Assembly: GCA_963823515.1 (NCBI GenBank)
Contig: CAWGMB010000011.1
Span: 1-64,000, forward strand
DNA: 64,000 nt
Reading direction: 5' to 3'
From: Miltoncostaea sp963823515
GTDB taxonomy: Bacteria; Actinomycetota; Thermoleophilia; Miltoncostaeales; Miltoncostaeaceae
The notes below the pieces were generated by a model. That model ran no database searches and was not told where the DNA came from. It worked only from the letters and a program-made list of their open reading frames with translations. This document shows positions 1 to 7,580 of this stretch, piece after piece. The translations under genes and the position numbers were made by a program. Every line of letters begins with the position of its first letter. Position 1 is the stretch's first letter.

Positions 1-794
1 TCCCGACGGGGACGCTCCACCGCATCCCACGGGGTCGCCTCGCGTTCGGGGATCGCTACGTGTGGCGGGTCTGGCCCCTGATCGGCCGGTCCTACACCCG
101 CGCGCCGCTCGGCCAGAGCTGGTTCGAGATCCAACGGCCCGTGCGCCTCACCTCGGCGCAGCTCCTGGTCAACCAGCGGATCTCCCAGGCCGCCCTGCGC
201 CGGACCGACGCGGTCTCGGCCTGGCTCGACGCGGGCCTCGTCACCACGGACCTGCGCGACGGCGGCCTGTCGCGGGAGGACTTCGCCGCCGACGTCGGCC
301 TGACCGGCTCCGGCACGGCGATCCAGAACGGCGTCTCCGCCCCCCGCCCGGTGGTGACCGCCGCGCCACGGCGCCCGAGGGCGGCGCGCGTGGGCGTGAC
401 CGCGGCGCAGCTACTCATCAACCAGCGCATCTCCCAGGCCGCCGTGCGGCGCGCGAACGCCCTCGCCCGGCGCGTCGAGGGCGGCCTCACCGGGGGCGAC
501 CTGCGCCCCGGCGCGGTGGACGCGACCAAGCTCGCGCCCGGGCTGCTCGTTTCCTCCGCGCAGCCGGCCGGGTCGGGGCCGCCCCCGTCCCGGACGACCG
601 TGGCGGCCGCCGCCCGTCGCCCCGGCGCGCGCGTGCAGATGCGCCATTCCCAGGTCCTCATCAACCAGCGCATCTCGCAGGCCGCGGTGCGCCGGGCGAA
701 CGCGCTCACCGACGAGATCGAGCGCGGCCTGACGGGGACGAACTTCCAGGACGGCGCCATCGCCGCCGTCAGCATCGCCCCCGCCCTGCGCTGA
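1..794 (+). CDS. C-terminal part of a repeat-containing (probably extracellular) protein; start lies upstream of the window
   Basis: The frame is already open at base 3, so the GTG at 60 is probably internal and the gene is 5'-truncated by the window edge. The first visible residues (FGDRYVWRVWPLIGR, then a segment ending LGQSWFEIQ) resemble the last strands of an extracellular Ig/fibronectin-like domain; this is an inference. They are followed by three copies of a roughly 82-residue unit. Each opens with the core Q(L/V)LxNQRISQAAxRR, with the core starting near bases 159, 408 and 651, and closes with a GL(T/V)xxxxxxGA-type tail. Pro/Ala/Arg-rich linkers separate the units. The core looks helical. 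I do not recognise a named family, and the function is unknown. Confidence 0.6.
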   Translation, partial: PTGTLHRIPRGRLAFGDRYVWRVWPLIGRSYTRAPLGQSWFEIQRPVRLTSAQLLVNQRISQAALRRTDAVSAWLDAGLVTTDLRDGGLSREDFAADVGLTGSGTAIQNGVSAPRPVVTAAPRRPRAARVGVTAAQLLINQRISQAAVRRANALARRVEGGLTGGDLRPGAVDATKLAPGLLVSSAQPAGSGPPPSRTTVAAAARRPGARVQMRHSQVLINQRISQAAVRRANALTDEIERGLTGTNFQDGAIAAVSIAPALR

Positions 795-839
795 GCCCCG
801 GGGCGTCCGCGACGCGCTGTGATCCGTCCGCCCGATGGT

Positions 840-853
840 CGAACATATGTTCG
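840..853 (+). promoter_or_regulatory. LexA (SOS) box in front of dinB
   Basis: CGAACATATGTTCG is a perfect 14-bp palindrome and matches the Gram-positive/actinobacterial SOS-box consensus CGAAC-N4-GTTCG. It covers the candidate ATG at 847 and ends on the G of the GTG at 853. This supports LexA repression of dinB and disfavours the two upstream start codons. Confidence 0.8.
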
Positions 854-2073
854 TGTCCCGCGAGGCGACGATCCTCCACGCCGACCTCGACGCGTTCTTC
901 GCGTCGGTCGAACAGCGCGATGATCCGGGCCTCCGGGGCAGGCCCGTCGCGGTCGGCGGCTGGGTGGTCACGGCGGCCAGCTACGAGGCCAAGGCCTTCG
1001 GCGTCGGAAGCGGCATGGGCGGGGCGACCGCCCGCCGGCTCTGCCCCGGACTCGTGGTTGTACCGCCGCGCTGGCCGGCCTACGTCGAGGCGAGCCGGGC
1101 CGTGTTCGAGGTCTTCCGGCGGACCTCGCCGCTGGTGGAGGGGCTCTCGATCGACGAGGCGTTCCTCGACGTCCGCGGCATGGGCCGCAGTGTCGGTTCG
1201 CCCACCGAGATCGCGACCGGGCTGCGCCGCGCGGTGCGCGAGGAGGTGGGCCTCCCCATCACCGTCGGGATCGCGACCACCAAGAGCCTCGCCAAGATCG
1301 CGAGCGCCCTGGCGAAGCCGGACGGGCTCATGCTCGTGCCGCCCGAGGAGGAGATGGCGATGCTCCACGCGCTACCCGTGGAGCGCCTCTGGGGCGTCGG
1401 GCCGGTGACGGCGCGGCGGCTGCACGAGCGCGGCATCGAGCGGGTGGGGCAGATCGCGACGCTGGGAGAGGAGGACCTCGTCGTCTTGGCGGGGATCGCG
1501 GGGGGCCGGCACCTGCACGCGCTCGCGCACAACCGCGATCCGCGCCCGGTGCGCTCCCGGCGGCGGCGGCGGACGTTCGGGGCGCAATCCGCGCTCGGGC
1601 GGCGCTCACGCTCACCCGCGGAGCTCGACGTGGTGTTGGTGGAGTTGGTTGACCGGGTGACGCGCCGGATGCGCACGGCCGGGCGCACCGGGCGCACGAT
1701 CGTGCTGCGCCTGCGCTTCGACGACTACTCGGCGGCCACCCGCTCGCGCACGGTCCGCCGGCCCACGTCGGCCTCGGCGCCCGTGCTGGCCGCCGTGCGG
1801 GCGCTGCTGGAGGACGCGCGCCCGACCATCGGGCGACGCGGCCTCACGCTCCTCGGCGTGACGGTGTCCGGGCTCGACGGCGAGGAGACCGGCCAGCTCG
1901 AGCTGCCGCTCGACGAGGCGGCGCCGGGCGCCGGCCTCGACGCCGCGCTCGACGCGGTGCGCGACCGCTTCGGCCCGGCCGCCGTCACGCGGGCCTCCCT
2001 CATCGGCCGGGATCCGGGGCTCGCGGTCTTCCTCGCCCCGCGTGGCCGCGGCCGACGAGAGGCCAGGCCATGA
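853..2073 (+). CDS. dinB: DNA polymerase IV (Y-family translesion polymerase)
   Basis: This is an error-prone Y-family polymerase that bypasses damaged template bases. From the GTG at 853 the protein has 406 residues, usual for DinB. The palm carboxylates are visible in ADLDAFF (first Asp at about residue 11) and SIDEAF (Asp101, Glu102). A helix-hairpin-helix thumb region follows (LWGVGPVTARRL). QLELPL near the C-terminus looks like a beta-clamp-binding peptide. In-frame ATGs at 835 and 847 would lengthen the protein, but the LexA box lies over them and DinB homologues typically begin with a short S-R-E-x-T-I-L-H-A-D leader, so 853 is preferred. The gene is expected to be SOS-induced. Confidence 0.93.
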   Translation: MSREATILHADLDAFFASVEQRDDPGLRGRPVAVGGWVVTAASYEAKAFGVGSGMGGATARRLCPGLVVVPPRWPAYVEASRAVFEVFRRTSPLVEGLSIDEAFLDVRGMGRSVGSPTEIATGLRRAVREEVGLPITVGIATTKSLAKIASALAKPDGLMLVPPEEEMAMLHALPVERLWGVGPVTARRLHERGIERVGQIATLGEEDLVVLAGIAGGRHLHALAHNRDPRPVRSRRRRRTFGAQSALGRRSRSPAELDVVLVELVDRVTRRMRTAGRTGRTIVLRLRFDDYSAATRSRTVRRPTSASAPVLAAVRALLEDARPTIGRRGLTLLGVTVSGLDGEETGQLELPLDEAAPGAGLDAALDAVRDRFGPAAVTRASLIGRDPGLAVFLAPRGRGRREARP

Positions 2074-2110
2074 CGAGCACCGCGAACGCCGCCGGCGCGA
2101 AAGCTCGGAG

Positions 2111-2863
2111 TCAGAGGCTCCGCAGCATCCCGCCGTTGACCGGCAGGGCGACGCCGGTGATGTAGGAGGCCCGGTCGCTGCAGAGGAAGGCCGCGGCGGC
2201 AGCGATCTCCTCCACCCGCCCGGTGCGCCCTGCGGGCACCTGCTCGCGGGCCGCGGCCTCCGCCGCCTCGGCCGAGCCGGCCAGGGAGGTGAGGCGGTCC
2301 GTGAGGATCCTGCCCGGCAGAAGCGTGTTGAGGGTGACGCCGTCGGCGGCCACGCGGCCCGCGATCGTCTTCCAGGCCGCGAGCGCCGCCGAGCGCTCGG
2401 CGTTGGAGAGGACGAGCGCCCCGATCGGCTCGCGCACCGAGGTCGATGCGATGTTGAGGATCCGCCCCCACCGGCGCTCGCGCATCCCGGGCATCACGGC
2501 CTCCACCAGCGCCAGCGGCGCGAGCACCAGCGAGCGGTGGGCCGTCTCCCACGCCTCGCGCGGGAACCCGAGCGGATCGGCCCCGGCGGGCGGGCCGCCC
2601 GTGTTGCACACGAGGATGTCCACCAGGCCTCCGAGCGACTCCTCGACCGACGCGACCAGGTCGTCGGCGCCGTCGAGATCGGACGTGTCCCAGAGGAAGC
2701 CCGTGGCGCCGATCGCGGCGGCGGCGGCGTCGATCCGCTCCCGCGAGCGCGACGCGATCGCCACCCGCGCACCCTCGGCCGCGAGCGCCTCGGCGACCCC
2801 ACGCCCGATTCCCGCCGATGCGCCGACGACCAGCGCGATCCTGCCCTCGAGACCCATCTCCAT
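2111..2863 (-). CDS. SDR-family oxidoreductase, atypical active site
   Basis: A 250-residue Rossmann-fold protein of the short-chain dehydrogenase/reductase family. The nucleotide-binding motif GASAGIG is near residue 14 and the NTG-type structural motif reads CNTGGPP. The catalytic-loop Ser region (NIASTS) is present, but where the family has Tyr-x-x-x-Lys this protein reads L-S-N-A-E. Both catalytic residues therefore appear replaced, as in a known atypical FabG-like branch. It ends next to dinB on the opposite strand. The start ATG lies 6 nt after a TAGGCT hexamer. The substrate is unknown, and it may not be a conventional reductase. Confidence 0.8.
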   Translation of the reverse strand: MEMGLEGRIALVVGASAGIGRGVAEALAAEGARVAIASRSRERIDAAAAAIGATGFLWDTSDLDGADDLVASVEESLGGLVDILVCNTGGPPAGADPLGFPREAWETAHRSLVLAPLALVEAVMPGMRERRWGRILNIASTSVREPIGALVLSNAERSAALAAWKTIAGRVAADGVTLNTLLPGRILTDRLTSLAGSAEAAEAAAREQVPAGRTGRVEEIAAAAAFLCSDRASYITGVALPVNGGMLRSL

Positions 2864-2869
2864 GCGGGC

Positions 2870-2875
2870 AGCCTA
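2870..2875 (-). promoter_or_regulatory. Putative leaderless -10 element for the SDR gene
   Basis: On the minus strand TAGGCT lies exactly 6 nt before the ATG and no Shine-Dalgarno sequence is present. This is the leaderless pattern also seen at eight other genes here. Confidence 0.5.
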
Positions 2876-2974
2876 GGGTCTCGCGCCCTCGCAGACCATG
2901 CTGACGCCACGGCCCCTCCCGCCGCCCCGGTAGGCTCGCCCGCTGCGAGAGGCCCACGCAGACGTGGAGGGGAC

Positions 2975-3328
2975 ATGAAGCTGGTGATCGGCATCGTTCG
3001 GCCCGAACGGTCGAACGAGGTGCTCGAGGCGCTGTACCGCGCCAACATCCGCGGCTATTCGATCACCCGCGTGCAGGGGCACGGGGGCGAGACGGACCGC
3101 GTCGAGACCTACAGGGGCACGACCGTGAAGATGGGGCTGTCCGAGAAGCTGCGCTTCGAGATCGCGGTGTCGGAGCCCTTCGTCCAGTCCACGATCGATG
3201 CGCTCTGCGAGGGCGCCCGCACCGGCGAGGTCGGCGACGGGAAGATCTTCGTCCTCGATCTCGAGAAGGCGCTGCGCATCCGGACCGGCGAGACGGACTC
3301 GGGCGCGGTGACGCCGGTGTCGTCGTGA
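2975..3328 (+). CDS. glnK: P-II family nitrogen regulatory protein
   Basis: A 117-residue P-II signalling protein that binds ATP/ADP and 2-oxoglutarate and usually gates the neighbouring ammonium channel. The family landmarks VQGHGGE (start of the T-loop), YRG, GKIFVLDLE and RIRTGE are all present. Tyr46 is kept, but position 51, the uridylylated Tyr of enterobacterial GlnB, is Val, so covalent modification at that site is not possible here. A GGAGG ribosome site precedes the ATG. The stop overlaps the next start by 4 bp (GTGA), so it is translationally coupled to the ammonium transporter. That linkage favours the GlnK role over GlnB. Confidence 0.9.
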   Translation: MKLVIGIVRPERSNEVLEALYRANIRGYSITRVQGHGGETDRVETYRGTTVKMGLSEKLRFEIAVSEPFVQSTIDALCEGARTGEVGDGKIFVLDLEKALRIRTGETDSGAVTPVSS

Positions 3329-4587
3329 TCGACACGGGCGATACCGCGTGGATGCTGGTCGCCACGGCCCTCGTGCTGATGATGACCCCCGCCCTGGGCC
3401 TGTTCTACGCCGGCCTCGTGCGCTCCAAGAACACCCTCAACACCTTCATGATGTCGATCGCCGCCGTGGCGATCGCCACCGTCTCGTGGGCCGCCGTGGG
3501 CTACTCCCTCGCCTTCGACGGCGACGGCCCGCTGATCGGCGGCCTGGGGCACGCCTTCCTCAACGGCGTGGGCTTCGAGCCCCGCGAGGGGACCACCATC
3601 CCCCATCTGGTCTTCTTCGCCTTCCAGGCGACGTTCTGCATCATCACCACCGCTCTCGTCTCCGGCGCCGTGGTCGAGCGCATGCGCTTCGGCGCGTTCC
3701 TCGTCTTCGCGACCGGGTGGTCGGTCCTCATCTACCCGGTCCTGGCCCACTGGGCCTTCGGCGGCGGGTGGCTGATGGCGCGCGGGGCGCTGGACTTCGC
3801 CGGGGGGGTCCCGGTGGAGATGGGCTCGGGCTTCTCGGCGCTGGCGGCCGCCCTGGTCGTGGGCGCCCGCAGGGACTACGGACGCCTGGCGATCCTGCCC
3901 CACAACGCGATGTTCGTGCTGCTCGGGGCCGGGCTGCTGTGGTTCGGATGGTTCGGCTTCAACGGCGGCAGCGGCTTCTCCACCGGCAACGCCTCGGTGC
4001 TCGCTTTCGTCAACACCCTGCTCTGCCCGGCCTGCACCCTGGTGGTGTGGTTCGCGCTCGACCTGGCGCGCAACCGCCAGATCACCGCCATCGGCGCCGC
4101 CACGGCGATCATCGTCGGGTGCGTGGCGATCACGCCCGCGGGCGGATTCATCGCCCCCGGCTGGGCGATGGCCCTGGGCGCGGTGGCCGCGCTGCCGAGC
4201 TACGCGATCATCGTCTGGCGCACGCGGACCCGCATCGATGAGACGCTCGACGTGCTCGCCGCCCACGGCATCGGCGGCTTCGTCGGGATCCTCTTCATCG
4301 GCGTCTTCGCCCAGCAGACCTGGAACGGCGTCGCCGACGGGCTGGCGTACGGCAACCCCGGCCAGCTCTGGGATCAGACCCTCGCCGCCCTGGCGGCCCC
4401 GGCCTTCGCGTTCGCGGCCACCTTCGTGCTGCTGCGCCTGATCGGCGCCGTCATGCCCCTGCGCGCGACTCCGCACGAGGAGTCCCTCGGCATGGACGTG
4501 GTGTTCCACGGCGAGGAGGCCTACATGACCGGCGAGGGGGCGATCCTGATCAGGGAGATCCACGAGTCGCACGCGCCGACCGCCTAG
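3325..4587 (+). CDS. amt: Ammonium transporter (Amt family)
   Basis: A 420-residue integral membrane channel for ammonium uptake, expected to form a trimer with 11 membrane helices. The conserved N-terminal signature MTPALGLFYAGLVRSKN follows the first helix. The pore His pair is represented by HWAFGGGW (about residue 140) and AHGIGGFVG (about residue 311), and the ligand-site Asp by DFAGG. The GTG start overlaps the P-II stop, and no separate ribosome site is needed because of coupling. The protein is not extended by a regulatory domain. A strong hairpin lies 13 bp after the stop. Confidence 0.95.
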   Translation: MIDTGDTAWMLVATALVLMMTPALGLFYAGLVRSKNTLNTFMMSIAAVAIATVSWAAVGYSLAFDGDGPLIGGLGHAFLNGVGFEPREGTTIPHLVFFAFQATFCIITTALVSGAVVERMRFGAFLVFATGWSVLIYPVLAHWAFGGGWLMARGALDFAGGVPVEMGSGFSALAAALVVGARRDYGRLAILPHNAMFVLLGAGLLWFGWFGFNGGSGFSTGNASVLAFVNTLLCPACTLVVWFALDLARNRQITAIGAATAIIVGCVAITPAGGFIAPGWAMALGAVAALPSYAIIVWRTRTRIDETLDVLAAHGIGGFVGILFIGVFAQQTWNGVADGLAYGNPGQLWDQTLAALAAPAFAFAATFVLLRLIGAVMPLRATPHEESLGMDVVFHGEEAYMTGEGAILIREIHESHAPTA

Positions 4588-4600
4588 CCACGCGGTATCC

Positions 4601-4628
4601 GGGGCGCCACCCGGCCGGGTGGCGCCCC
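4601..4628 (+). terminator. Terminator hairpin after the P-II/Amt operon
   Basis: There is a perfect 12-bp stem (GGGGCGCCACCC and its complement) with a GGCC loop, just downstream of the amt stop. No T-run follows. Confidence 0.7.
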
Positions 4629-4689
4629 GCCGGTGGCCAGGGGCTGCCCGACCCGGCACAATGCTCCGGCGGAGCACAATGCCGCGGCG

Positions 4690-4762
4690 GGGCCGTTAGC
4701 TCAGCTGGTAGAGCAGGGGACTTTTAATCCCAAGGTCGTAGGTTCGAGCCCTACACGGCCCA
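4690..4762 (+). tRNA. tRNA-Lys (anticodon TTT)
   Basis: The 73-nt cloverleaf has a 7-bp acceptor stem GGGCCGT/ACGGCCC, a D-arm with AGCTGGTAGAGC, and anticodon loop CTTTTAA with TTT in the anticodon position. The T-arm is GTAGG-TTCGAGC-CCTAC and the discriminator is A. CCA is not encoded. Its 3' half is repeated 3.8 kb downstream, so it has served as an integration site. Confidence 0.95.
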
Positions 4763-4794
4763 CTCGCGAAAGCCCCGCTCCGACGGGGCTTTCG
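4717..4794 (+). repeat. att-like direct repeat, copy 1 (3' half of tRNA-Lys plus its terminator)
   Basis: These 78 bp match 8485-8562 with a single mismatch (G at 4777, A at 8545). They run from the anticodon stem through the terminator hairpin. An intact tRNA on one side and a 3' fragment on the other is what tRNA-targeted site-specific integration leaves. Confidence 0.85.
4767..4794 (+). terminator. Terminator of tRNA-Lys
   Basis: An 11-bp stem CGAAAGCCCCG/CGGGGCTTTCG with a 6-nt loop starts 4 nt after the tRNA. A second, slightly shortened copy sits at 8535-8562. Confidence 0.75.
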
Positions 4795-4823
4795 TGGTTC
4801 CGGAGGCCGTCGGCTCAGCGCGC

Positions 4824-4835
4824 GTTCGTGGACAC
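4824..4835. repeat. Possible IS end, left copy (inverted with 6776-6787)
   Basis: GTTCGTGGACAC is the exact reverse complement of GTGTCCACGAAC at 6776-6787, the sequence just downstream of the IS3-type transposase remnant. A 12-mer match at this distance is unlikely by chance. It may be a surviving end of the same or a related IS. Confidence 0.45.
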
Positions 4836-4852
4836 AGGCGCGCCCCTTGCGC

Positions 4853-6148
4853 TCAGGCGGGGCGCACCGCCCGGGCGCGGCACCGCACCCGCAGGATGCG
4901 GGTGCCCCGGACCTCCTCGACCCTCAGGGACCAGCCGCCGGCCTCGACGACGTCATCGACGCGCGCCGGCCGGCCGAGCCGCATGAAGATCAGCCCGCCG
5001 ATGCTGGTGACGCCCTCCTCGGAGAGCCGGAGTCCGTGCCCCTCGAGGTCCTCCAGTGAGACGTGCCCCCGCGTGACGATCTCGCCGTCGTCGGTCACCA
5101 CGATGTCGGGCTCCGGGTCGCGCTCGTCGTGGATCTCCCCGACGATCTCCTCGAGGACGTCCTCCAGGCTGACGACGCCGGCCAGCTCGCCGTACTCGTC
5201 GAGGACGACGGCAAGCGACGCCCGGGCGTGGCGCATGCCGGCGAGCAGGACGTCGAGGGGCTGGGACTCGGGGACCAGGTGCGCCGGGCCCGCCAGGTCG
5301 CCGATCGGCGTGTCCGGGGTCTCGACGTACCCGCGGCTGAGGGCGCTCAGGTGCACCACACCTGTCGGCTGGCCGCCGGCGCCGACCACCGGGAAGCGGC
5401 TGTGCGGGCTGCCGAGGACCCCGAGCAGGGCCTCGCGGGCCGGTCGCTCGCCGGGGATGGTCGTCACCGACGGGGCCGGGCTCATGACCTGGCGGGCCGA
5501 CGTCTCGTGCAGCTCCAGCACCCCCTCGATCATCCCGGCCTCCTCGGGATCGAGCGTCCCGCCACGCTCGCTGTCGGCCACCAGCCGCTGGAGGTCCTCC
5601 GGTGTCAGCGCCATCTCGTGCTCCGAGGCGGGCTGCACGCCGAACAGCCGCACGAGCCTCACGCCGGCCCCGTTCAGGACGGCGATGATCGGTGAGAAGA
5701 CGACACGGAAGGCCTCCAGCGGGAACGCGAGGCGCGTGGCGGTGGCCTCCGCCTTCTGGATCGCGAGCGTCTTCGGGGCCAGCTCGCCCACCACCACGTG
5801 CAGGACGGTGATGACGGCGAACGCGATCGCGCCCGCCGCGAAGACCCCGGCCGCCTCCCCGGCACCGATCCGCTCGAAGGCCGGCTCGAGGACGCCGGCG
5901 ACGGCCGGCTTGCCCAGCCAGCCGAGGCCGAGGGCCGTGACCGTGATCCCGAGCTGGCACGCGGCCAGGTATCGGTCGATCTCGTGGGACTGGCGCGTCG
6001 CCAGGGCCGCCGCGCGGGAGCCGTCGGTGGCCAGGGCCTCGAGGCGCACGACACGGGCCCGGGCCAGCGCGAACTCGGCGGCGACGAAGAATCCGGTCGC
6101 CAGGATCAGGACGACGACCGCGAGCAGGCCGACGATGGTGCCGGTCAT
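4853..6148 (-). CDS. HlyC/CorC (CNNM/DUF21) family membrane protein with CBS pair
   Basis: A 431-residue member of the DUF21-CBS-CorC_HlyC family, associated with divalent-cation (Mg2+/Co2+) transport or homeostasis. The N-terminal DUF21 membrane domain (about residues 1-175) carries the conserved AEFALARARVVRLE and GELAPKTLAI segments. A tandem CBS module follows (about 200-330, including the typical VVLDEYGELAGVVSLEDVLE boundary). The C-terminal CorC_HlyC domain (about 345-425) ends the protein. It is the only apparently full-length gene in the repeat-flanked island besides the VOC gene. Its stop codon lies only 18 bp inside the putative left IS end. Confidence 0.88.
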   Translation of the reverse strand: MTGTIVGLLAVVVLILATGFFVAAEFALARARVVRLEALATDGSRAAALATRQSHEIDRYLAACQLGITVTALGLGWLGKPAVAGVLEPAFERIGAGEAAGVFAAGAIAFAVITVLHVVVGELAPKTLAIQKAEATATRLAFPLEAFRVVFSPIIAVLNGAGVRLVRLFGVQPASEHEMALTPEDLQRLVADSERGGTLDPEEAGMIEGVLELHETSARQVMSPAPSVTTIPGERPAREALLGVLGSPHSRFPVVGAGGQPTGVVHLSALSRGYVETPDTPIGDLAGPAHLVPESQPLDVLLAGMRHARASLAVVLDEYGELAGVVSLEDVLEEIVGEIHDERDPEPDIVVTDDGEIVTRGHVSLEDLEGHGLRLSEEGVTSIGGLIFMRLGRPARVDDVVEAGGWSLRVEEVRGTRILRVRCRARAVRPA

Positions 6149-6418
6149 GGGTGTTCAACTCCCCCAGTGGTGTGGGGTCAGGGTAGTCGGGTCGCCGAAC
6201 AGCGCGCCGTGCCGTGCGGCCAACCGCAGCCCGCCGCCCCGACGAGCGGCAGCCCGGCGGGGGCATGGTCCGTGGCTCGCGGGCACCTTGGGCTCAGCGG
6301 ACGCCAGCCTGTGGACTCAGGCCGGCACGGGCCCCGCCTCCGACGGGGCGGGCCGGTCGGCCGGAGCCGATGGTCCCGGCAGCCGCAACCGCTTCAAGGC
6401 GAGGGCGTTGAGACGGTT

Positions 6419-6763
6419 CCTCGATCGGCCCGACGGCCACCGGCGGGCGCCCTGGTGCACACCGACCACGGCTCCCAATACACGTCATGGACCTTCAGCC
6501 AACGCGTGCGCTCGGCCGGCCTGGCCCACTCGATTGGCACCGTCGGCGATGCGTACGACAATGCCACGATGGAGTCCTTCTGGGCGCGGATGCAGGTCGA
6601 GCTGCTCAACCGCACCAAGTGGCGCACCCGGGTGGAGCTCTCGGCAGCGATCTTCGATTGGATCGAGGCGTTCTACAACCGAACCCGCCGTCACAGCAGC
6701 CTGGGGATGCTCTCCCCGGTCGCCTTCGAACGAAGCCATACCGAAATCACCTCAGCCGCCTGA
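6419..6763 (+). pseudogene. IS3-family transposase, C-terminal remnant (rve integrase core)
   Basis: Only the last ~115 residues of an orfB-type transposase are present. The second catalytic Asp (HTDHGSQYTS) and the catalytic Glu (DNATMESFW) are intact, followed by the typical YNRTRRHSSLGMLSPVAFE tail. The first catalytic Asp and the whole helix-turn-helix half are missing, so this copy cannot transpose. The upstream 270 bp (6149-6418) contains no recognisable gene. A putative IS end lies 12 bp after the stop. Confidence 0.8.
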
Positions 6764-6775
6764 TTCTCACAACCC

Positions 6776-6787
6776 GTGTCCACGAAC
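6776..6787. repeat. Possible IS end, right copy
   Basis: GTGTCCACGAAC follows the transposase stop by 12 bp and is the exact inverted partner of 4824-4835. It is itself the left part of a small GTGTCC...GGACAC dyad. Confidence 0.5.
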
Positions 6788-6999
6788 CGGGGGACACATC
6801 ACGTGGACCGACGAACGGGGTCCGGTCAACTCGAGGAGCTCCTGCGCCTCGCGCCCCCCGGCCGGCGAGCGCCGCTGTTTCGTCAACTTCGTCTGCAGCA
6901 CCGGAGCGCCGCTCGCTACTTCCCCGAGCCCGAGGAGCGGCTGCTCGCCGAGGTGGCGGACGAGTCGGGCCTCAGCGACGAAGACAGCGCCGGTGACGT

Positions 7000-7530
7000 T
7001 CAGGCCGACGGTGGCTGAGTCCCTTGCTGCTCACGAAGATCCTCGTCGGCCTTCGCGGGTCGGATGGTGATGTCTGCGGTCTCCGACGCGATGGCGATCC
7101 CGGCCTGCTCGAAGCGATCCAGGATGCGCTGCGTGAACTTGTCCTTGCTCCAGCGCGCCGTGCGGATCGGCACCACGAAGCGGGCGGCGATCTCGAGGTA
7201 GTTGTCGGTGGCTCGCACGAACACCCGGGGCTCGACCTCGGTGCGGGCCAGAGGATAGTGGTGGATCATCTGCGCCAACGCCCTTTCTGCGTCATCCGAG
7301 GCGGAGATGCGCACCGCCTCCTCGTTCATGATCGATTCTGCGGTCCGCCAATCGTCCTGGTACGACACGGGGATCATCACTTCTTCCCAGATGAAGTCGA
7401 AGGTCGCGCTGTAGTTGAAGACCGGCTCGGTGAAGGTGGCCTTGTTGGAGATCGCGACGATGCGGCCCGTGTACTGGCGACCGCGGATGGGTCGTCGGGA
7501 GTGGGTGCACTTGGGCGTAGGGGAACGCAC
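7000..7530 (-). pseudogene. MscS-like mechanosensitive channel, N-terminally truncated
   Basis: The frame encodes the soluble part of an MscS-family channel. YTGRIVAISN and EPVFNYSATFDFIWEE match the beta-domain of the family, followed by a C-terminal alpha/beta domain that ends at the normal stop. The membrane helices expected upstream are absent. The first ~22 codons before GRQYTG (from about 7465 upward) are low-complexity sequence unlike the family. The fragment probably lost its 5' half during a rearrangement of the island, and it cannot form a channel on its own. An ATG at 7530 would give a 176-residue product if translated. Confidence 0.65.
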
Positions 7531-7580
7531 TCACACATGACTTGCGGAATTGCCGCAAGGCGAAGTACGGCCCATCCGGA

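Noticed and set aside
6776..7018. 80-codon plus-strand frame after the transposase remnant
   Set aside because: No ribosome site and no family; it begins in the putative IS end and looks like random frame in relic DNA.
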